64,000 nucleotides of DNA from Desulfotruncus arcticus DSM 17038 (GTDB lineage Bacteria; Bacillota; Desulfotomaculia; Desulfotomaculales; Desulfallaceae), in contig NZ_FOOX01000007.1 in NCBI RefSeq assembly GCF_900113335.1, forward strand, positions 62,001-126,000, read 5' to 3'. Position 1 is the first letter of the stretch; the number at the start of each line of letters is the position of its first letter. This document shows positions 7,860 through 16,466 of the stretch, piece by piece. The notes beneath the pieces were generated by a model. It did no database searches, was not told the DNA's origin, and saw nothing but the letters and a program-made list of their open reading frames with translations. The position numbers and the translations under genes are program-made.

Positions 7860-9565
7860 ATGACTAAGGATGAATTATTAAATCTTATATATGAAGTTCA
7901 ATCCTTCCAAAGCGAACAAGATAACATAGAAGTTAAATCAGCTGCTAAAGGTGCGCCTAAAATCTATGACAGTCTCTCTTCCTTGAGTAACCGGCCAGGA
8001 GGCGGTGTCATAATCTTTGGATTAGATGAGGAAAAGGGTTTTGAGCCAGTAGGGGTTTATAACCTTAATGATTTGAGGAAAAAAGTTGGGGAAGCGGCAG
8101 TACAAATGGAGCCTCCTATACGGCTTACTTTCTCCTCCGTAAAATATAAAGACGCTATAATTTTAGCGACTGAGGTGCCGCAATGCCCGGTGGAATTTAA
8201 GCCCTGCTATTATAAACCCGCGGGATTGCATGGTGGTTCTTACATAAGAGTTTCTGACGGCGACCGCAAAATGACTGATTATGAAATATATATGTATAAA
8301 AGCGGTAGGAGCCAGGCGACGGACGATGTGCAGCCATTTGCAGAGCCAAGCTGGAGGATTTGGACGATAGGGCAATAGAGAGGTATATTAATAAGCTCCA
8401 GGAAAAAAGGCCGGGTTCTCGGCTGCTATCCCTACCCCGGGAACAATTACTAAAAACTTTAAATATACTAACCGAATATGAAGGGAAGCTTGTACCGACA
8501 TTGGCCGGCATGCTGATGTTCGGCACTTTCCCGCAGCAGTTTTTCCCTTCCTTGTTTGTGGCTTTTTTGTTGTATGCAGGAACTAGCCAGGACGAAAAAG
8601 GTCCCCGGGGAGAAAGGTTTTTGGATAATCGCAGGTTAGATGGCACCATTCCCGAAATTATTGCCGAAGCCGAAAAGGCGATTGTTTATAACATGCGGCG
8701 TAGTACGGTGGTCAGCGGTTTGTGGCGTAATGATATCGATGAGTATCCACGCATAGCCCTAAGAGAGGCTTTAATTAATGCCCTGGGACACAGAGATTAT
8801 AGCCATTATGCCTTGGGGACGCACATTCAAATTCGTATGTTTACGGACCGGTTGGAGATTGAAAATCAAGGCGGTCTTTATGGCCATTTGTCTGAAGACA
8901 CTATTGGTATTGAAGCGCCAACAACAAGAAATGCGGCGCTAATGCGTATGATGGAAGATATGGATTTGGTGGAAAACCGTGGATCAGGCATTAGGGCAAT
9001 GATAGAGTCGGTGCGAGCAGCTCACTTGGCACCGCCTAAATTTACGAACAATCATACTTCCTTTAAAGTAACGTTTTATAATCATACTTTATTGGATAAA
9101 GAAACGGTTGAGTGGCTAAACAAATTTAGTTTGATTGATCTAAATGATAACCAACGCTTTGCCCTAGCCTATTTAAAAAGGAACCCTTTTACACCTAAAT
9201 TAACCAATCGGGATTACCAACGTATTAATAGTGTGGAAAGTGTTCAGGCAACAAGAGAGCTGGGGGACATGGTTAAGCGGGCCGGAGTGCTACTGCAGCA
9301 CGGAACTCGTGGAGGAGCATATTATACCCTCAGTGACTGGGTTTTGGATAAAAACCAACAATTGCCGACACTTGAACCAACTTTATCGGATAAAGAGGCG
9401 GAAATATTGGATTATGTAAAAGCTCATGGTTTTATTACCAATTCTCTATGCCGGGAATTGCTAAAAATTGACGTTAATGCGGCTAACTACCTTTTAACAA
9501 GTATGAATAGAAAATATTTATTAAAACGAACTGGAAAAGGTAGATGGACAAAATATACTTTGTGA
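7860..9565 (+). pseudogene. Second AlbA_2/HATPase_c_4 regulator, frameshifted
   Basis: A paralogue of the 5238-6953 gene. The N-terminal AlbA_2 part (NIEVKSAAKGAPKIYD, LSNRPGGGVIIFGLD) runs to about 8340, where the frame changes. The second frame resumes with KLEDLDDRAIERY and contains the ATP-binding domain (LREALINALGHRDYSHY, ENRGSGIRAM) and the winged-helix region (LTNRDYQRINSVESV). The two pieces align end to end with the first copy, so a single frameshift near 8340-8350 is the simplest reading. Programmed frameshifting cannot be excluded, but no classic slippery site was seen. Two divergent copies in one island suggest an old duplication or two acquisitions. Confidence 0.82.
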
Positions 9566-10161
9566 TTAGTATTCTTACAGCTAAGCTATTTTATCCAAAT
9601 TATTGACGGTCCAAACTGCAAAAGCTTTATTGATGAACTAAAATGTCCATTTTTTAAAGAAAAAAGGTTGACGGAATGATTTTGCCATTCTGTCTATTAC
9701 TCGGACATAGACGGGCTAACTTGCCGTAAGGGACTATAGTCTTCGGAATGCAAGACCAAACACGCTCATCGATTATAACATCGTTGAATGCACTAGAAGG
9801 AAAGTGAGAACCGATAGACAATTTGTATTGTACATCTTGCCTGTCTAATCTTAGGCAGTTTGTCGTGTCAATGTGCAGATATCGTGGAGTGGTAAAAGTA
9901 TAGTATAAGGTTGACCATATTCTGAATCTATTCTGAATCTATTCTGAATTTGAATGCAAGTATTCCGAAAATAAAATCCTAACGTCCAGATCACGGTTTT
10001 TTTATTATCGATTTATATTAAAATATCAGATTGGACGAAGACATCCCACGCATGGTACTGCTTTACTGGCCATTAGGCAGGAAAATTATTTAACACTAAC
10101 ATAGCATTGAACTCTAGTCTTTTTGAAACCATAATGACATAATTGCTAGCACAGATGGTGA
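9566..10161. other. Intergenic DNA, no gene seen
   Basis: AT-rich with many stops in all frames. It contains the 11-bp tandem repeats at 9918-9950 and a few short inverted repeats, for example GATAGAC near 9814 with GTCTAATC near 9843. No convincing coding region. Confidence 0.4.
9918..9950. repeat. Three tandem 11-bp repeats
   Basis: TATTCTGAATC occurs at 9918-9928, 9929-9939 and, with a final T instead of C, at 9940-9950. The 11-bp period equals about one helical turn, as in iterons or repressor arrays. No replication gene is adjacent. Confidence 0.7.
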
Positions 10162-10330
10162 ATACTTACAATAAATCGGGTTAAAGATGTAATAGATTCT
10201 TATCTAGAAGATAATGCAACTAAAAATCCAACCAATATTGCAAGTCTATATAATAAATTAATAACCAGTTTAAAGAATCTGAATATACCATCAGCAATGA
10301 CACAAATATTACTTAGTGTAATAGCTCTAT
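10162..10330 (+). pseudogene. Fragment of an unknown gene
   Basis: An open frame begins right after a stop at 10159-10161 without a start codon. It reads like protein (NRVKDVIDSYLEDNATKN, then SLYNKLITSLKNLN) for about 50 codons, and then runs into the antisense of the permease fragment near 10330. It looks like a truncated gene end joined to the broken permease. Family not recognised. Confidence 0.3.
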
Positions 10331-10744
10331 TTGACCGCCTATATTCAAGCCTTGCGTCTGGCAAAAATACGGATCGAGCAAAATATCTCCCGGGTTTTCA
10401 AGAACCCGCCCTGATAATACCGCCGGAATATTGATTTTGGAAGATGGGTTGAGCAGCCGCAGTTCCCCGTTGGGCAGTTTGACGTCGTACTGCCGGTAAG
10501 CCTCTATCAGCGCGCCGGATTCGCCCTCCAACGCCGCGATATCCTCAATGGGCTTGTCTGTCGAAAATGTCAGGTCTTCCTGCCTGTATTCTTTGGCAAA
10601 CCCGACGACCAGTTTTTCGAGGTTATTCGCCACGCCTGTAGCCGCGATGAAATAAAAGCTTCCTAAAAGAATCAGAATAACGATACCGATATACCGCCCT
10701 TTGTTCTCCTTTATAATACGCCATACGCGTTTTCGCAGCGCCAT
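10313..10744 (-). pseudogene. FtsX/MacB-type ABC permease, N-terminal fragment
   Basis: Starts at ATG 10744 (MALRKRVWRIIKENKGRYIG). It has one hydrophobic segment (IGIVILILLGSFYFIAATG) and the beginning of the extracytoplasmic domain, including a VLENPGDILLDP block. The frame then ends at about 143 residues, whereas such permeases usually have several hundred residues and at least four membrane segments. The start overlaps the stop of the ATPase fragment (TAATG). It is the last gene of the PadR/DUF1048/ABC set and cannot form a working transporter. Confidence 0.75.
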
Positions 10745-11327
10745 TACCATTCCGTGGTCAGGAACACCGTTGTGCCGCCTCCGGCAAGCTCTTTGACCGT
10801 CTTCCATACCTCGATGCGTCCTTCGGGGTCAAGCCCGGTGGTCGGCTCGTCGAGAAAGATAAGCTGCGGTTTTCCTACCAGGCTCATGGCAATGTCGAGT
10901 CTGCGGCGCATACCGCCCGAATAGGTGGAAACCCTGCGGTCGGCGGCGTCGGTCAGACCGAAGCGTTTAAGCAGATCGTCAGCAACCTGACGCGGATTTG
11001 TGAGGTGCCGCAGCTTGGCGATCATGATGAGATTTTCCCGCCCGGTCAATATCTCGTCCACGGCGGCGAACTGCCCGGTCAGGCTGATGGATTGCCGCAC
11101 CTTGTCAGGCTGCGAAGCTACGTCAAAACCGTTCACTGTCGCGTTTCCCACGTCGGATTTCAGAAGTGTCGAAAGGATGTTGATGGTCGTGGTTTTACCC
11201 GCACCGTTGGAGCCGAGTAGGGCGAAAATCCCACCTTGCTTCACTTCAAAATCGACGCCCTTTAGGACTTCTGTGTCCTTGGAAGACTTTCGCAGACCTT
11301 TCACTTCAATTCAATTGCTTTTTCCAT
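10744..11327 (-). pseudogene. ABC transporter ATPase, frameshifted start and truncated end
   Basis: A DrrA-type ATP-binding subunit with Walker A (GSNGAGKTTT), signature (YSGGMRRRLDIA) and Walker B (LIFLDEPTTGLDPEG). The original start is ATG 11327, but a tandem TTGAA duplication shifts the frame after eight codons. The main frame is open only from GTG 11304, which has no ribosome binding site. At the other end the protein stops at FLTTEW, before the H-loop and the whole C-terminal third, where the permease begins. Both defects indicate a dead gene. Its parent operon presumably exported a drug or peptide. Confidence 0.82.
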
Positions 11328-11342
11328 CCCGATATCCCTCTT

Positions 11343-11693
11343 TTACTTTGTTTTATCCGTAACCTTTTTCATGGCCTTGTTAACTTTTTGGTCAACAGAT
11401 TCTTGATAGATGTCAGCGTAAGTTTTTGAATCTTTGATTAGATCGTCGCAGAAAGACGCTACGTCACTGCCCGTCACTTTGAGCACGCCTTTCCCCAAGG
11501 CCGCGCCCTCTTCAAAAAGATCGATAATCCCCGAGAGTAAACCCGTTCCGTCGGTTAGCTCAACAGGGCCGACCTTAAAGAGATATTTTTGAATCTCTTT
11601 ATAAACAATCTGATAATCTTGCGGGAGTGCTTTGACACGCGCCACGTGCGCTCGCCACTCTTTTTTGCCTTCGATGATATCTTGTATTCTCAT
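11343..11693 (-). CDS. DUF1048-family protein (second copy)
   Basis: A 116-residue soluble protein of the DUF1048 family, small helical proteins found almost only between PadR-type regulators and ABC exporters in Firmicutes. The N-terminal pattern (IIEGKKEWRAHVARVKALPQDYQIVYKEIQ) and the central FEEGAALGKGVLKVTGSDV match its neighbour at 11703. It lies 9 bp after that gene with a strong AGGAGG site. Function unknown; a role in sensing or tuning the exporter is inferred from context only. Confidence 0.8.
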   Translation of the reverse strand: MRIQDIIEGKKEWRAHVARVKALPQDYQIVYKEIQKYLFKVGPVELTDGTGLLSGIIDLFEEGAALGKGVLKVTGSDVASFCDDLIKDSKTYADIYQESVDQKVNKAMKKVTDKTK

Positions 11694-11702
11694 TTTATCC
11701 TC

Positions 11703-12050
11703 CTATTTACCTAATTTTTTAGCGATATTATTGTTGAGTTGCTCGCGCCACTTGTCGCGAAAAGACTTTGCCCCTTCTTCGCCGGCCAGCGCTGAACAGA
11801 AGCCTTTAATATCGTCACCCAAAACCTCTTGGACACTCTGACCGTCCGCCGCCGTTTCTTCGAGCAGGCCAAGCACACCGTCAAGAATTGGCATGAGGTT
11901 GCGACCGGTGAAATCTGAGTGCGGCCAAAGATTGGCATTAATTTTTTCCCATGCCGCTTGATAATCAGCCGGCAGCTTTTTGGCTCGCGATTCAAAAGTT
12001 TTCAATTCTTTAGTCATGTCGCTGCCTGTGATTTTTTTCCAAAAATTCAT
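11703..12050 (-). CDS. DUF1048-family protein (first copy)
   Basis: A 115-residue paralogue of the next gene. It has the same layout: N-terminal helix KKITGSDMTKELKTFESR, the LPADYQAAWEKI block, then LLEETAADGQSVQEVLGDDI. Its start codon overlaps the end of the PadR gene, so the two are translationally coupled. Family function is unknown. Confidence 0.8.
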   Translation of the reverse strand: MNFWKKITGSDMTKELKTFESRAKKLPADYQAAWEKINANLWPHSDFTGRNLMPILDGVLGLLEETAADGQSVQEVLGDDIKGFCSALAGEEGAKSFRDKWREQLNNNIAKKLGK

Positions 12051-12376
12051 TATTTTTTCTCCTTTAACTCGTTAATTTTTGATGATACGAACTCCCATTT
12101 TTCCCAGAACTTTCGTAGTTCCTTGCGCCCCGCGTCGTTGAGCGCGAAAAACTTGCGCGGCGGTCCCATATCGGATGGTTTTTTTTCTATGTCCACGAGT
12201 TTATTCTTCTCAAGCCGCACCAAAATAGTGTACACCGTTCCATCCACAACATCTGTGAAGCCGAGGGCGTTCAGCCGTCGCGTGATTTCGTAGCCGTAGG
12301 TTTCTTTGCGGCTTATAATTTCAAGGACGCAGCCCTCAAGCACGCCTTTGAGCATTTCCGTTAGGTTTTCCAGCAT
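12050..12376 (-). CDS. PadR-family transcriptional regulator
   Basis: A 108-residue winged-helix repressor of the PadR family (LEGCVLEIISRKETYGYEIT, then VDGTVYTILVRLEKNKLV). The wing motif ending in GPPRKFFALNDAGRKEL is typical. ATG 12376 is chosen because AAAGGGGGGATT lies immediately upstream; the longer frame to 12442 lacks such a site. It heads the DUF1048/DUF1048/ATPase/permease operon. PadR proteins usually repress their own operon and release on binding a drug or phenolic compound. Confidence 0.88.
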   Translation of the reverse strand: MLENLTEMLKGVLEGCVLEIISRKETYGYEITRRLNALGFTDVVDGTVYTILVRLEKNKLVDIEKKPSDMGPPRKFFALNDAGRKELRKFWEKWEFVSSKINELKEKK

Positions 12377-12432
12377 AATCCCCCCTTTGCTATTTTGTAT
12401 GACTGGTATGTCGTGACACTCACTACTGCTAT

Positions 12433-12461
12433 ATAGTAACACGTAATAGATGGTTTGTCAA
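12433..12461 (-). promoter_or_regulatory. Promoter of the padR operon with overlapping inverted repeat
   Basis: On the minus strand, TTGACA (12456-12461) and TACTAT (12433-12438) are separated by 17 bp. The -10 overlaps TACT-N7-AGTA, a small inverted repeat that could be the PadR operator. Confidence 0.75.
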
Positions 12462-12480
12462 TAGCGGTTCATTCAGGGCT

Positions 12481-12660
12481 TTAAGCTGGCGTGGATGCTG
12501 TCAAACCAATTAAACAGCTACAGAGGGTTTCCCTGTCCTTGAAAGAACATTTTTCAAACCCCTTTCGGAAAAGCTCCAGATAGATTTTCGTGAAAACAGC
12601 GTGCTCCACATTGACAGAGGAAGCCGGATCGAGCGACCACTCCTCGCCGTCAAGCTCTTC
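12481..12660 (-). pseudogene. Gene remnant abutting attR
   Basis: Minus-strand frame of 59 codons reading EELDGEEWSLDPASSVNVEH and then YLELFRKGFEKCSFKDRE before a stop. It is open from within the attR sequence and has no start codon, so it looks like the 3' part of a gene cut by integration or deletion. The composition is protein-like. I do not recognise the family. Confidence 0.35.
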
Positions 12661-12685
12661 TTTCGGACGGTGGGTTCAACTCCCC
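12654..12685. repeat. attR, right direct repeat (ssrA 3'-end copy)
   Basis: Exact 32-bp copy of 2599-2630. Extending 12 bases to 12697 gives 8 of 12 further matches to the tmRNA acceptor end including the terminal A, so this is a diverged full copy of the ssrA 3' terminus, with TTA in place of CCA. Confidence 0.9.
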
Positions 12686-12746
12686 GCGCCTTCATTATAA
12701 TTTGGTAAACATAGGTAAAGAAGTTATGATGTGGACAATTGGGGTG

Positions 12747-12786
12747 GCCGCAAACTCTTAGAGATTAAGGGTTTGCGGCTTTGTGT
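12747..12786 (+). terminator. Terminator, probably the original ssrA terminator
   Basis: GCCGCAAAC at 12747-12755 pairs with GTTTGCGGC at 12771-12779, followed by TTTGTGTTT. No intact plus-strand gene precedes it. Its place 50 bp after the displaced ssrA end suggests that it once terminated ssrA. Confidence 0.65.
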
Positions 12787-12904
12787 TTATGTCAAGTACG
12801 ACCGAGTAGCACCGAATTAGCTGGATTAAGCATTAACAAACTTGTTTCCGGAAGTTACAATTTCGAGCACAGCGGAACTTAATAATTTCTCAGTTTGGTA
12901 AATT

Positions 12905-13058
12905 TTTATTTCCAGTTTGACGTAGTGAACCATTGACGATGAGGGCAAGCATGGTAGGCCTTCTAGGGGCGTTGTCATAAAGAATTTACCCCTTCGCCCC
13001 TGACATTGAACCATGCTTGCAGAGGCTCGCCGTCAATGGCAAATTGGAAATAAAACTG
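12905..13058. repeat. Imperfect long inverted repeat, MITE-like
   Basis: Left arm 12905-12954 and right arm 13010-13058 are imperfect reverse complements (TATTTCCAGTTTG against TATTTCCAATTTG, then CCATTGACG and GCAAGCATGGT in both). A second inner repeat, GGGGCG near 12966 with CGCCCC near 12995, lies in the centre. There is no transposase inside. A non-autonomous element or a large RNA hairpin are both possible. Confidence 0.65.
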
Positions 13059-13438
13059 GAAGAAAAACGGAAGCTAAGCTCCACACTTTTATATTGCCAA
13101 ACACATCAACTGGTGTGAAAATTGCATTCCGGGTTATAATTGGGGTAGGGAATTACTTAGGGTGATTAATAATGCCAAAATCGTTTCTGCTTCCCTACCG
13201 CTACCTACTTGAGGTCTCACTAATTTAATCTGTATATTTGTTTTTTGACAAGTTAAGCAATTGGATATCTGAAATCACTGAAGATTCAAATCTTTAAGAC
13301 AAGTATGCACAGCTAAAGGGAAAACCTGATTGATAACAAATAAAGGATATAGTCTCGCCATAAAACTTCCAATAAGTTCATAGAGTTGACCCAATTAGTC
13401 ATAGCAAGGGTAATCGGTGCTACAGGAGGAATAGACCA
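13059..13438. other. Intergenic leader of the sigma-54 activator gene
   Basis: No gene seen. A hairpin is possible between GGTAGGGAA at 13144-13152 and TTCCCTACC at 13191-13199. The rest is AT-rich and presumably carries the activator's promoter, which I cannot place with confidence. Confidence 0.4.
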
Positions 13439-14845
13439 ATGAGACAGGATCTTGAAATTACTTTTAAAGCCATGATAAATTCTATCGGTGATGGGATTTA
13501 TATGACTGACTCTGAAGGTTACTGCATAGCTTACAACGAAGCTTTTCTACGCATCACAGGGATTACCAACGAGATAATGGGCCAGCATGTCAGTACGCTG
13601 TTGGTGGCTAACTTAATTTCAGATTCGGTGACCATTGAAACAATTCGTTCTAGGCAGCGTGTGTCAAAAGTGATCATTTATCCCAGCGGGTGTGAGGCCC
13701 TAGTGACCGGTAATCCAGTGTTTGATGAACATGGCAACCTGGTAAACGTGGTGTGTGTGGTGCGAGACTTGAGCGAGCTTAATGCCCTGAAGGATGAGTT
13801 GAAACTTACTAAGAAACTTAACAAACAATATCAGGAGATCTTGAAAAATTTTAGCCCTATTTTAAACGTGACACAAGAAAAAATAATTGTGCGCGACCCT
13901 AAGATGCAGAGCATCCTTGATATGATTCCCCGGATTGCTGCTTCAGATGCTACCGTTCTGGTTTATGGTGAGTCTGGGGTGGGTAAAGGGTTAATTGCAT
14001 CCCTGATTCACGAACATAGCGGCAGGGCTGAAAAGGGTCAATTTATCAAAGTTGATTGCGCAGCTATTCCGTCATCTTTGTTGGAGTCAGAGTTATTCGG
14101 TTACGATCGGGGCGCTTTCACCGGAGCCAGGCGGGAAGGCAAGCCGGGGTTATTGGAGATGGCCAATAATGGTACTGTTTTCCTGGACGAGATCGGAGAG
14201 CTGCCTCTGTTTATGCAGGTAAAACTGCTTAATGTTCTGCAAGATAGAAAAATCCAGCACGTTGGTGGCACACACCCGGTGCCGGTGGATATTAGAATTG
14301 TTTCAGCCACCAACCGTGATTTGGAAAGAATGGTTGACGAGGGGATATTTCGGCAGGATCTTTTTTATAGGCTAAACGTTGTTCCGGTAGTGATTCCGCC
14401 TTTACGAGACAGGAAAGAGGATATTTTAGTTTTGGCACTATCCTTTTGGGACAAGTTTTGTCAAAAGTATCAACGCACTCTAAGTTTGTCCCCGAAAGCG
14501 ATGGACTGTTTATGTGATTTTTCCTGGCCGGGAAATGTGCGCGAGCTGGAGAATACCATAGAACGGCTAGTGGTGCTTGGTTCTACCGGTTTGATCAAAA
14601 AGGAGGATTTACCGGAAAAAATCCGTCAAACATTCCCAATAGCGCTTGTGAATAACCCGTTCCGGCCTGTCGATTCGGGGATGCTTCCTCTTAAAGCAGC
14701 TATAGCCGTCACGGAGCGACAGTTGATTGAGAGGGCTCTACTGCATAACGACAGACTGGGTCCTGCTGCGGAGTCTTTGGGCATCGACATCTCAACTCTT
14801 TTGCGAAAATGTAAAAAACTCGGCATTAAACGTGCCAAAACATAG
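13439..14845 (+). CDS. Sigma-54 dependent activator, PAS-AAA+-Fis HTH
   Basis: A 468-residue enhancer-binding protein. Residues about 5-115 form a PAS sensor domain (MINSIGDGIYMTDSEGYCIA). Residues about 150-385 form the sigma-54-contacting AAA+ domain with Walker A GESGVGKG near 177, GAFTGA near 225 and the VFLDEIGELP Walker B. Residues about 430-468 are a Fis-type helix-turn-helix (AAESLGIDISTLLRKCKKLG). ACAGGAGG precedes ATG. A -24/-12 promoter and repeated GGCA/TGCC half-sites lie between it and the downstream carrier gene, so it most likely activates that catabolic operon in response to a small acid or its CoA ester. Confidence 0.95.
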   Translation: MRQDLEITFKAMINSIGDGIYMTDSEGYCIAYNEAFLRITGITNEIMGQHVSTLLVANLISDSVTIETIRSRQRVSKVIIYPSGCEALVTGNPVFDEHGNLVNVVCVVRDLSELNALKDELKLTKKLNKQYQEILKNFSPILNVTQEKIIVRDPKMQSILDMIPRIAASDATVLVYGESGVGKGLIASLIHEHSGRAEKGQFIKVDCAAIPSSLLESELFGYDRGAFTGARREGKPGLLEMANNGTVFLDEIGELPLFMQVKLLNVLQDRKIQHVGGTHPVPVDIRIVSATNRDLERMVDEGIFRQDLFYRLNVVPVVIPPLRDRKEDILVLALSFWDKFCQKYQRTLSLSPKAMDCLCDFSWPGNVRELENTIERLVVLGSTGLIKKEDLPEKIRQTFPIALVNNPFRPVDSGMLPLKAAIAVTERQLIERALLHNDRLGPAAESLGIDISTLLRKCKKLGIKRAKT

Positions 14846-14909
14846 GCAAAAATGCCATGAATGCGCAGGAATGCCTAGGCAAAGTTGCCAACACCTTTAC
14901 GACTGGCAA
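14845..14909 (+). promoter_or_regulatory. Candidate upstream activator sites with GGCA/TGCC half-sites
   Basis: Three inverted repeats share the same half-site: GGCAAAAATGCC (14845-14856), TGCCTAGGCA (14872-14881) and TTGCCA-N13-TGGCAA (14885-14909). They start at the stop codon of the activator gene and lie 65-130 bp before the sigma-54 promoter, the usual place for enhancer sites. Confidence 0.6.
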
Positions 14910-14974
14910 TTTCAAATGGCCTATATGCTTTATATAATAGGTATTACGATATATTTTCAGATAATTCACTAATG

Positions 14975-14990
14975 GGGCACAATTCTTGCT
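14975..14990 (+). promoter_or_regulatory. Sigma-54 (-24/-12) promoter of the MFS/acyl-CoA operon
   Basis: GGGCACAATTCTTGCT matches the sigma-54 consensus TGGCAC-N5-TTGCW, with GG and GC elements exactly 12 bp apart. It precedes the carrier gene at 15074. Confidence 0.85.
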
Positions 14991-15073
14991 TATTTAAAGA
15001 TTTAGAAAGCGGGAAGGGGGTGCCACATTTTTTGTATTTTGAGGAAATAAAGGTTTAATTGTGAAGGAGGGTT

Positions 15074-16363
15074 ATGTTCATGGAAAACAAAGGAAGGTTG
15101 CGTTGGTTTATCCTTGCCTGGTTGTTTATATTAACTTTGGTATCATATATGGATCGGGTTAACCTATCAATGGCGGTTCCGCTTATAATGGAGGATTTTC
15201 ATCTTAATGCCGCCCAAATCGGTGTGGTAATTAGCGGCCTTACTATTGGTTATACGATTGTAAACTTTCCCGGTGGCTTCTTAGCAGACCGCTTTTCCCC
15301 GAAGACTATTTTAATAGTTTCCCTTACCTTCTGGTCTTTGTTTACAATCACTACAGGAATGGTTGGAGGGTTAACTGCCATGATAGTAGTGCGAATCTTG
15401 TTTGGGGCTTCGGAGGGACCGCTTGGTCCGTCTAACACAAAGATTGTCTCAAATTGGATGTTACCTCGGGAGCGAGGCATGGCCTCTGGTATATGGCTTT
15501 CTGCCATGACTTTGGGAGTAGTGGTTGGTGCCCCTCTTGCTGGACTGATCATCGAAAACATGGGCTGGCGAAGCGTTTTTTACGTATTTGGTGGAGGCAG
15601 TCTGGTCCTTGTTGCTTTTACCGCTTACCTTATCACTGCTAAACCAGAAGAGCACCGTTGGATTAGCAAAACTGAATTGGACCTTATTAAGAGTCATAGT
15701 GATCCACCCAAGTCCACTAAAGAACCTTTTTCTGATGTAATGAAAGAAATCTTGACCAATCCAATTACTTGGCTGTTAGCTTTTATTTATTTTGGCCTTA
15801 CTGCCCTCTATTGGGCTAACATGGGTTGGCTACCAACTTACTTTGTTAAAGCCAGGGGTTCAAGTATTCTCGGTTCCGGTCTATACTCAGCCATACCAAA
15901 TATTAGTGCCTCTTTCGGTGCGATCCTTGTCGGCATCATATCTGACCGTCTGGTTAAAGGCTGGCGTACACCTCTACTAATTATTACTTCTATCATAACG
16001 CTGCCGGCAACTGTCATTGCCGTTAATACGCCATCGATTCAAATATCTCTATTGGCTTTTAGTATTGCGGGCTTCTGTGACTTTGCGGCCATCGCTCTAA
16101 TGTGGGCTATCCCGATGGAATTGGTACGCAAGGAACGGGTGGCGGCAAGCAGCGGATTCATGCTAGCATGGGGTTCCTTTGCCGGGGTTTTATCTCCAAT
16201 TATTATGGGCGCTATCCTTGACAAAACATCTAGCTTTAACAGTGCTTACTATATGTTTGCTTCGGCGGCCTTGATCAGCGCAATATTGGCTATTCCGCTA
16301 TATTTGAAAGAAAAGGCGGCAAGGAACGCAAGCTCCCAGATCTCAGGTGCTTTAACCCAATAG
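15074..16363 (+). CDS. MFS transporter, anion:cation symporter type
   Basis: A 429-residue major facilitator with 12 predicted membrane segments. The first is followed by SYMDRVNLSMAVPLIM, and the loop 2-3 signature appears as GGFLADRFSPKT. These features fit the ACS family (glucarate, phthalate, hexuronate and similar organic anions). GGAGGG lies before ATG 15074 (a second ATG is at 15080). First gene of the operon behind the sigma-54 promoter and followed by an acyl-CoA ligase, so it likely imports the acid that the ligase activates. Confidence 0.9.
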   Translation: MFMENKGRLRWFILAWLFILTLVSYMDRVNLSMAVPLIMEDFHLNAAQIGVVISGLTIGYTIVNFPGGFLADRFSPKTILIVSLTFWSLFTITTGMVGGLTAMIVVRILFGASEGPLGPSNTKIVSNWMLPRERGMASGIWLSAMTLGVVVGAPLAGLIIENMGWRSVFYVFGGGSLVLVAFTAYLITAKPEEHRWISKTELDLIKSHSDPPKSTKEPFSDVMKEILTNPITWLLAFIYFGLTALYWANMGWLPTYFVKARGSSILGSGLYSAIPNISASFGAILVGIISDRLVKGWRTPLLIITSIITLPATVIAVNTPSIQISLLAFSIAGFCDFAAIALMWAIPMELVRKERVAASSGFMLAWGSFAGVLSPIIMGAILDKTSSFNSAYYMFASAALISAILAIPLYLKEKAARNASSQISGALTQ

Positions 16364-16466
16364 GACTCATGCGAAGTACGTACATTAACAACTGGACCAC
16401 AAAAAAACAGGGGTACTTCGTTGACCCCACTAGGTATCCGCAACGGCGGAGAGGAGGTATATAAAT

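Larger units (their letters stand above)
2599..12697. mobile_element. Integrative island in ssrA, serine-recombinase type, decaying
   Basis: About 10.1 kb bounded by the 32-bp repeats. Cargo in order: large serine recombinase (amber-interrupted), LexA-like repressor fragment, a small ORF, two AlbA/Schlafen-type regulators, a fragment of unknown origin, and a PadR/DUF1048/ABC transporter module with a broken ATPase and permease. A short ORF remnant abuts attR. No conjugation, replication or phage structural genes are seen. Most cargo carries disabling mutations, so the element is probably no longer mobile. Confidence 0.85.

Noticed and set aside
12826..13014. Minus-strand 62-codon ORF
   Set aside because: It lies across the arms of the inverted repeat and has no ribosome binding site.
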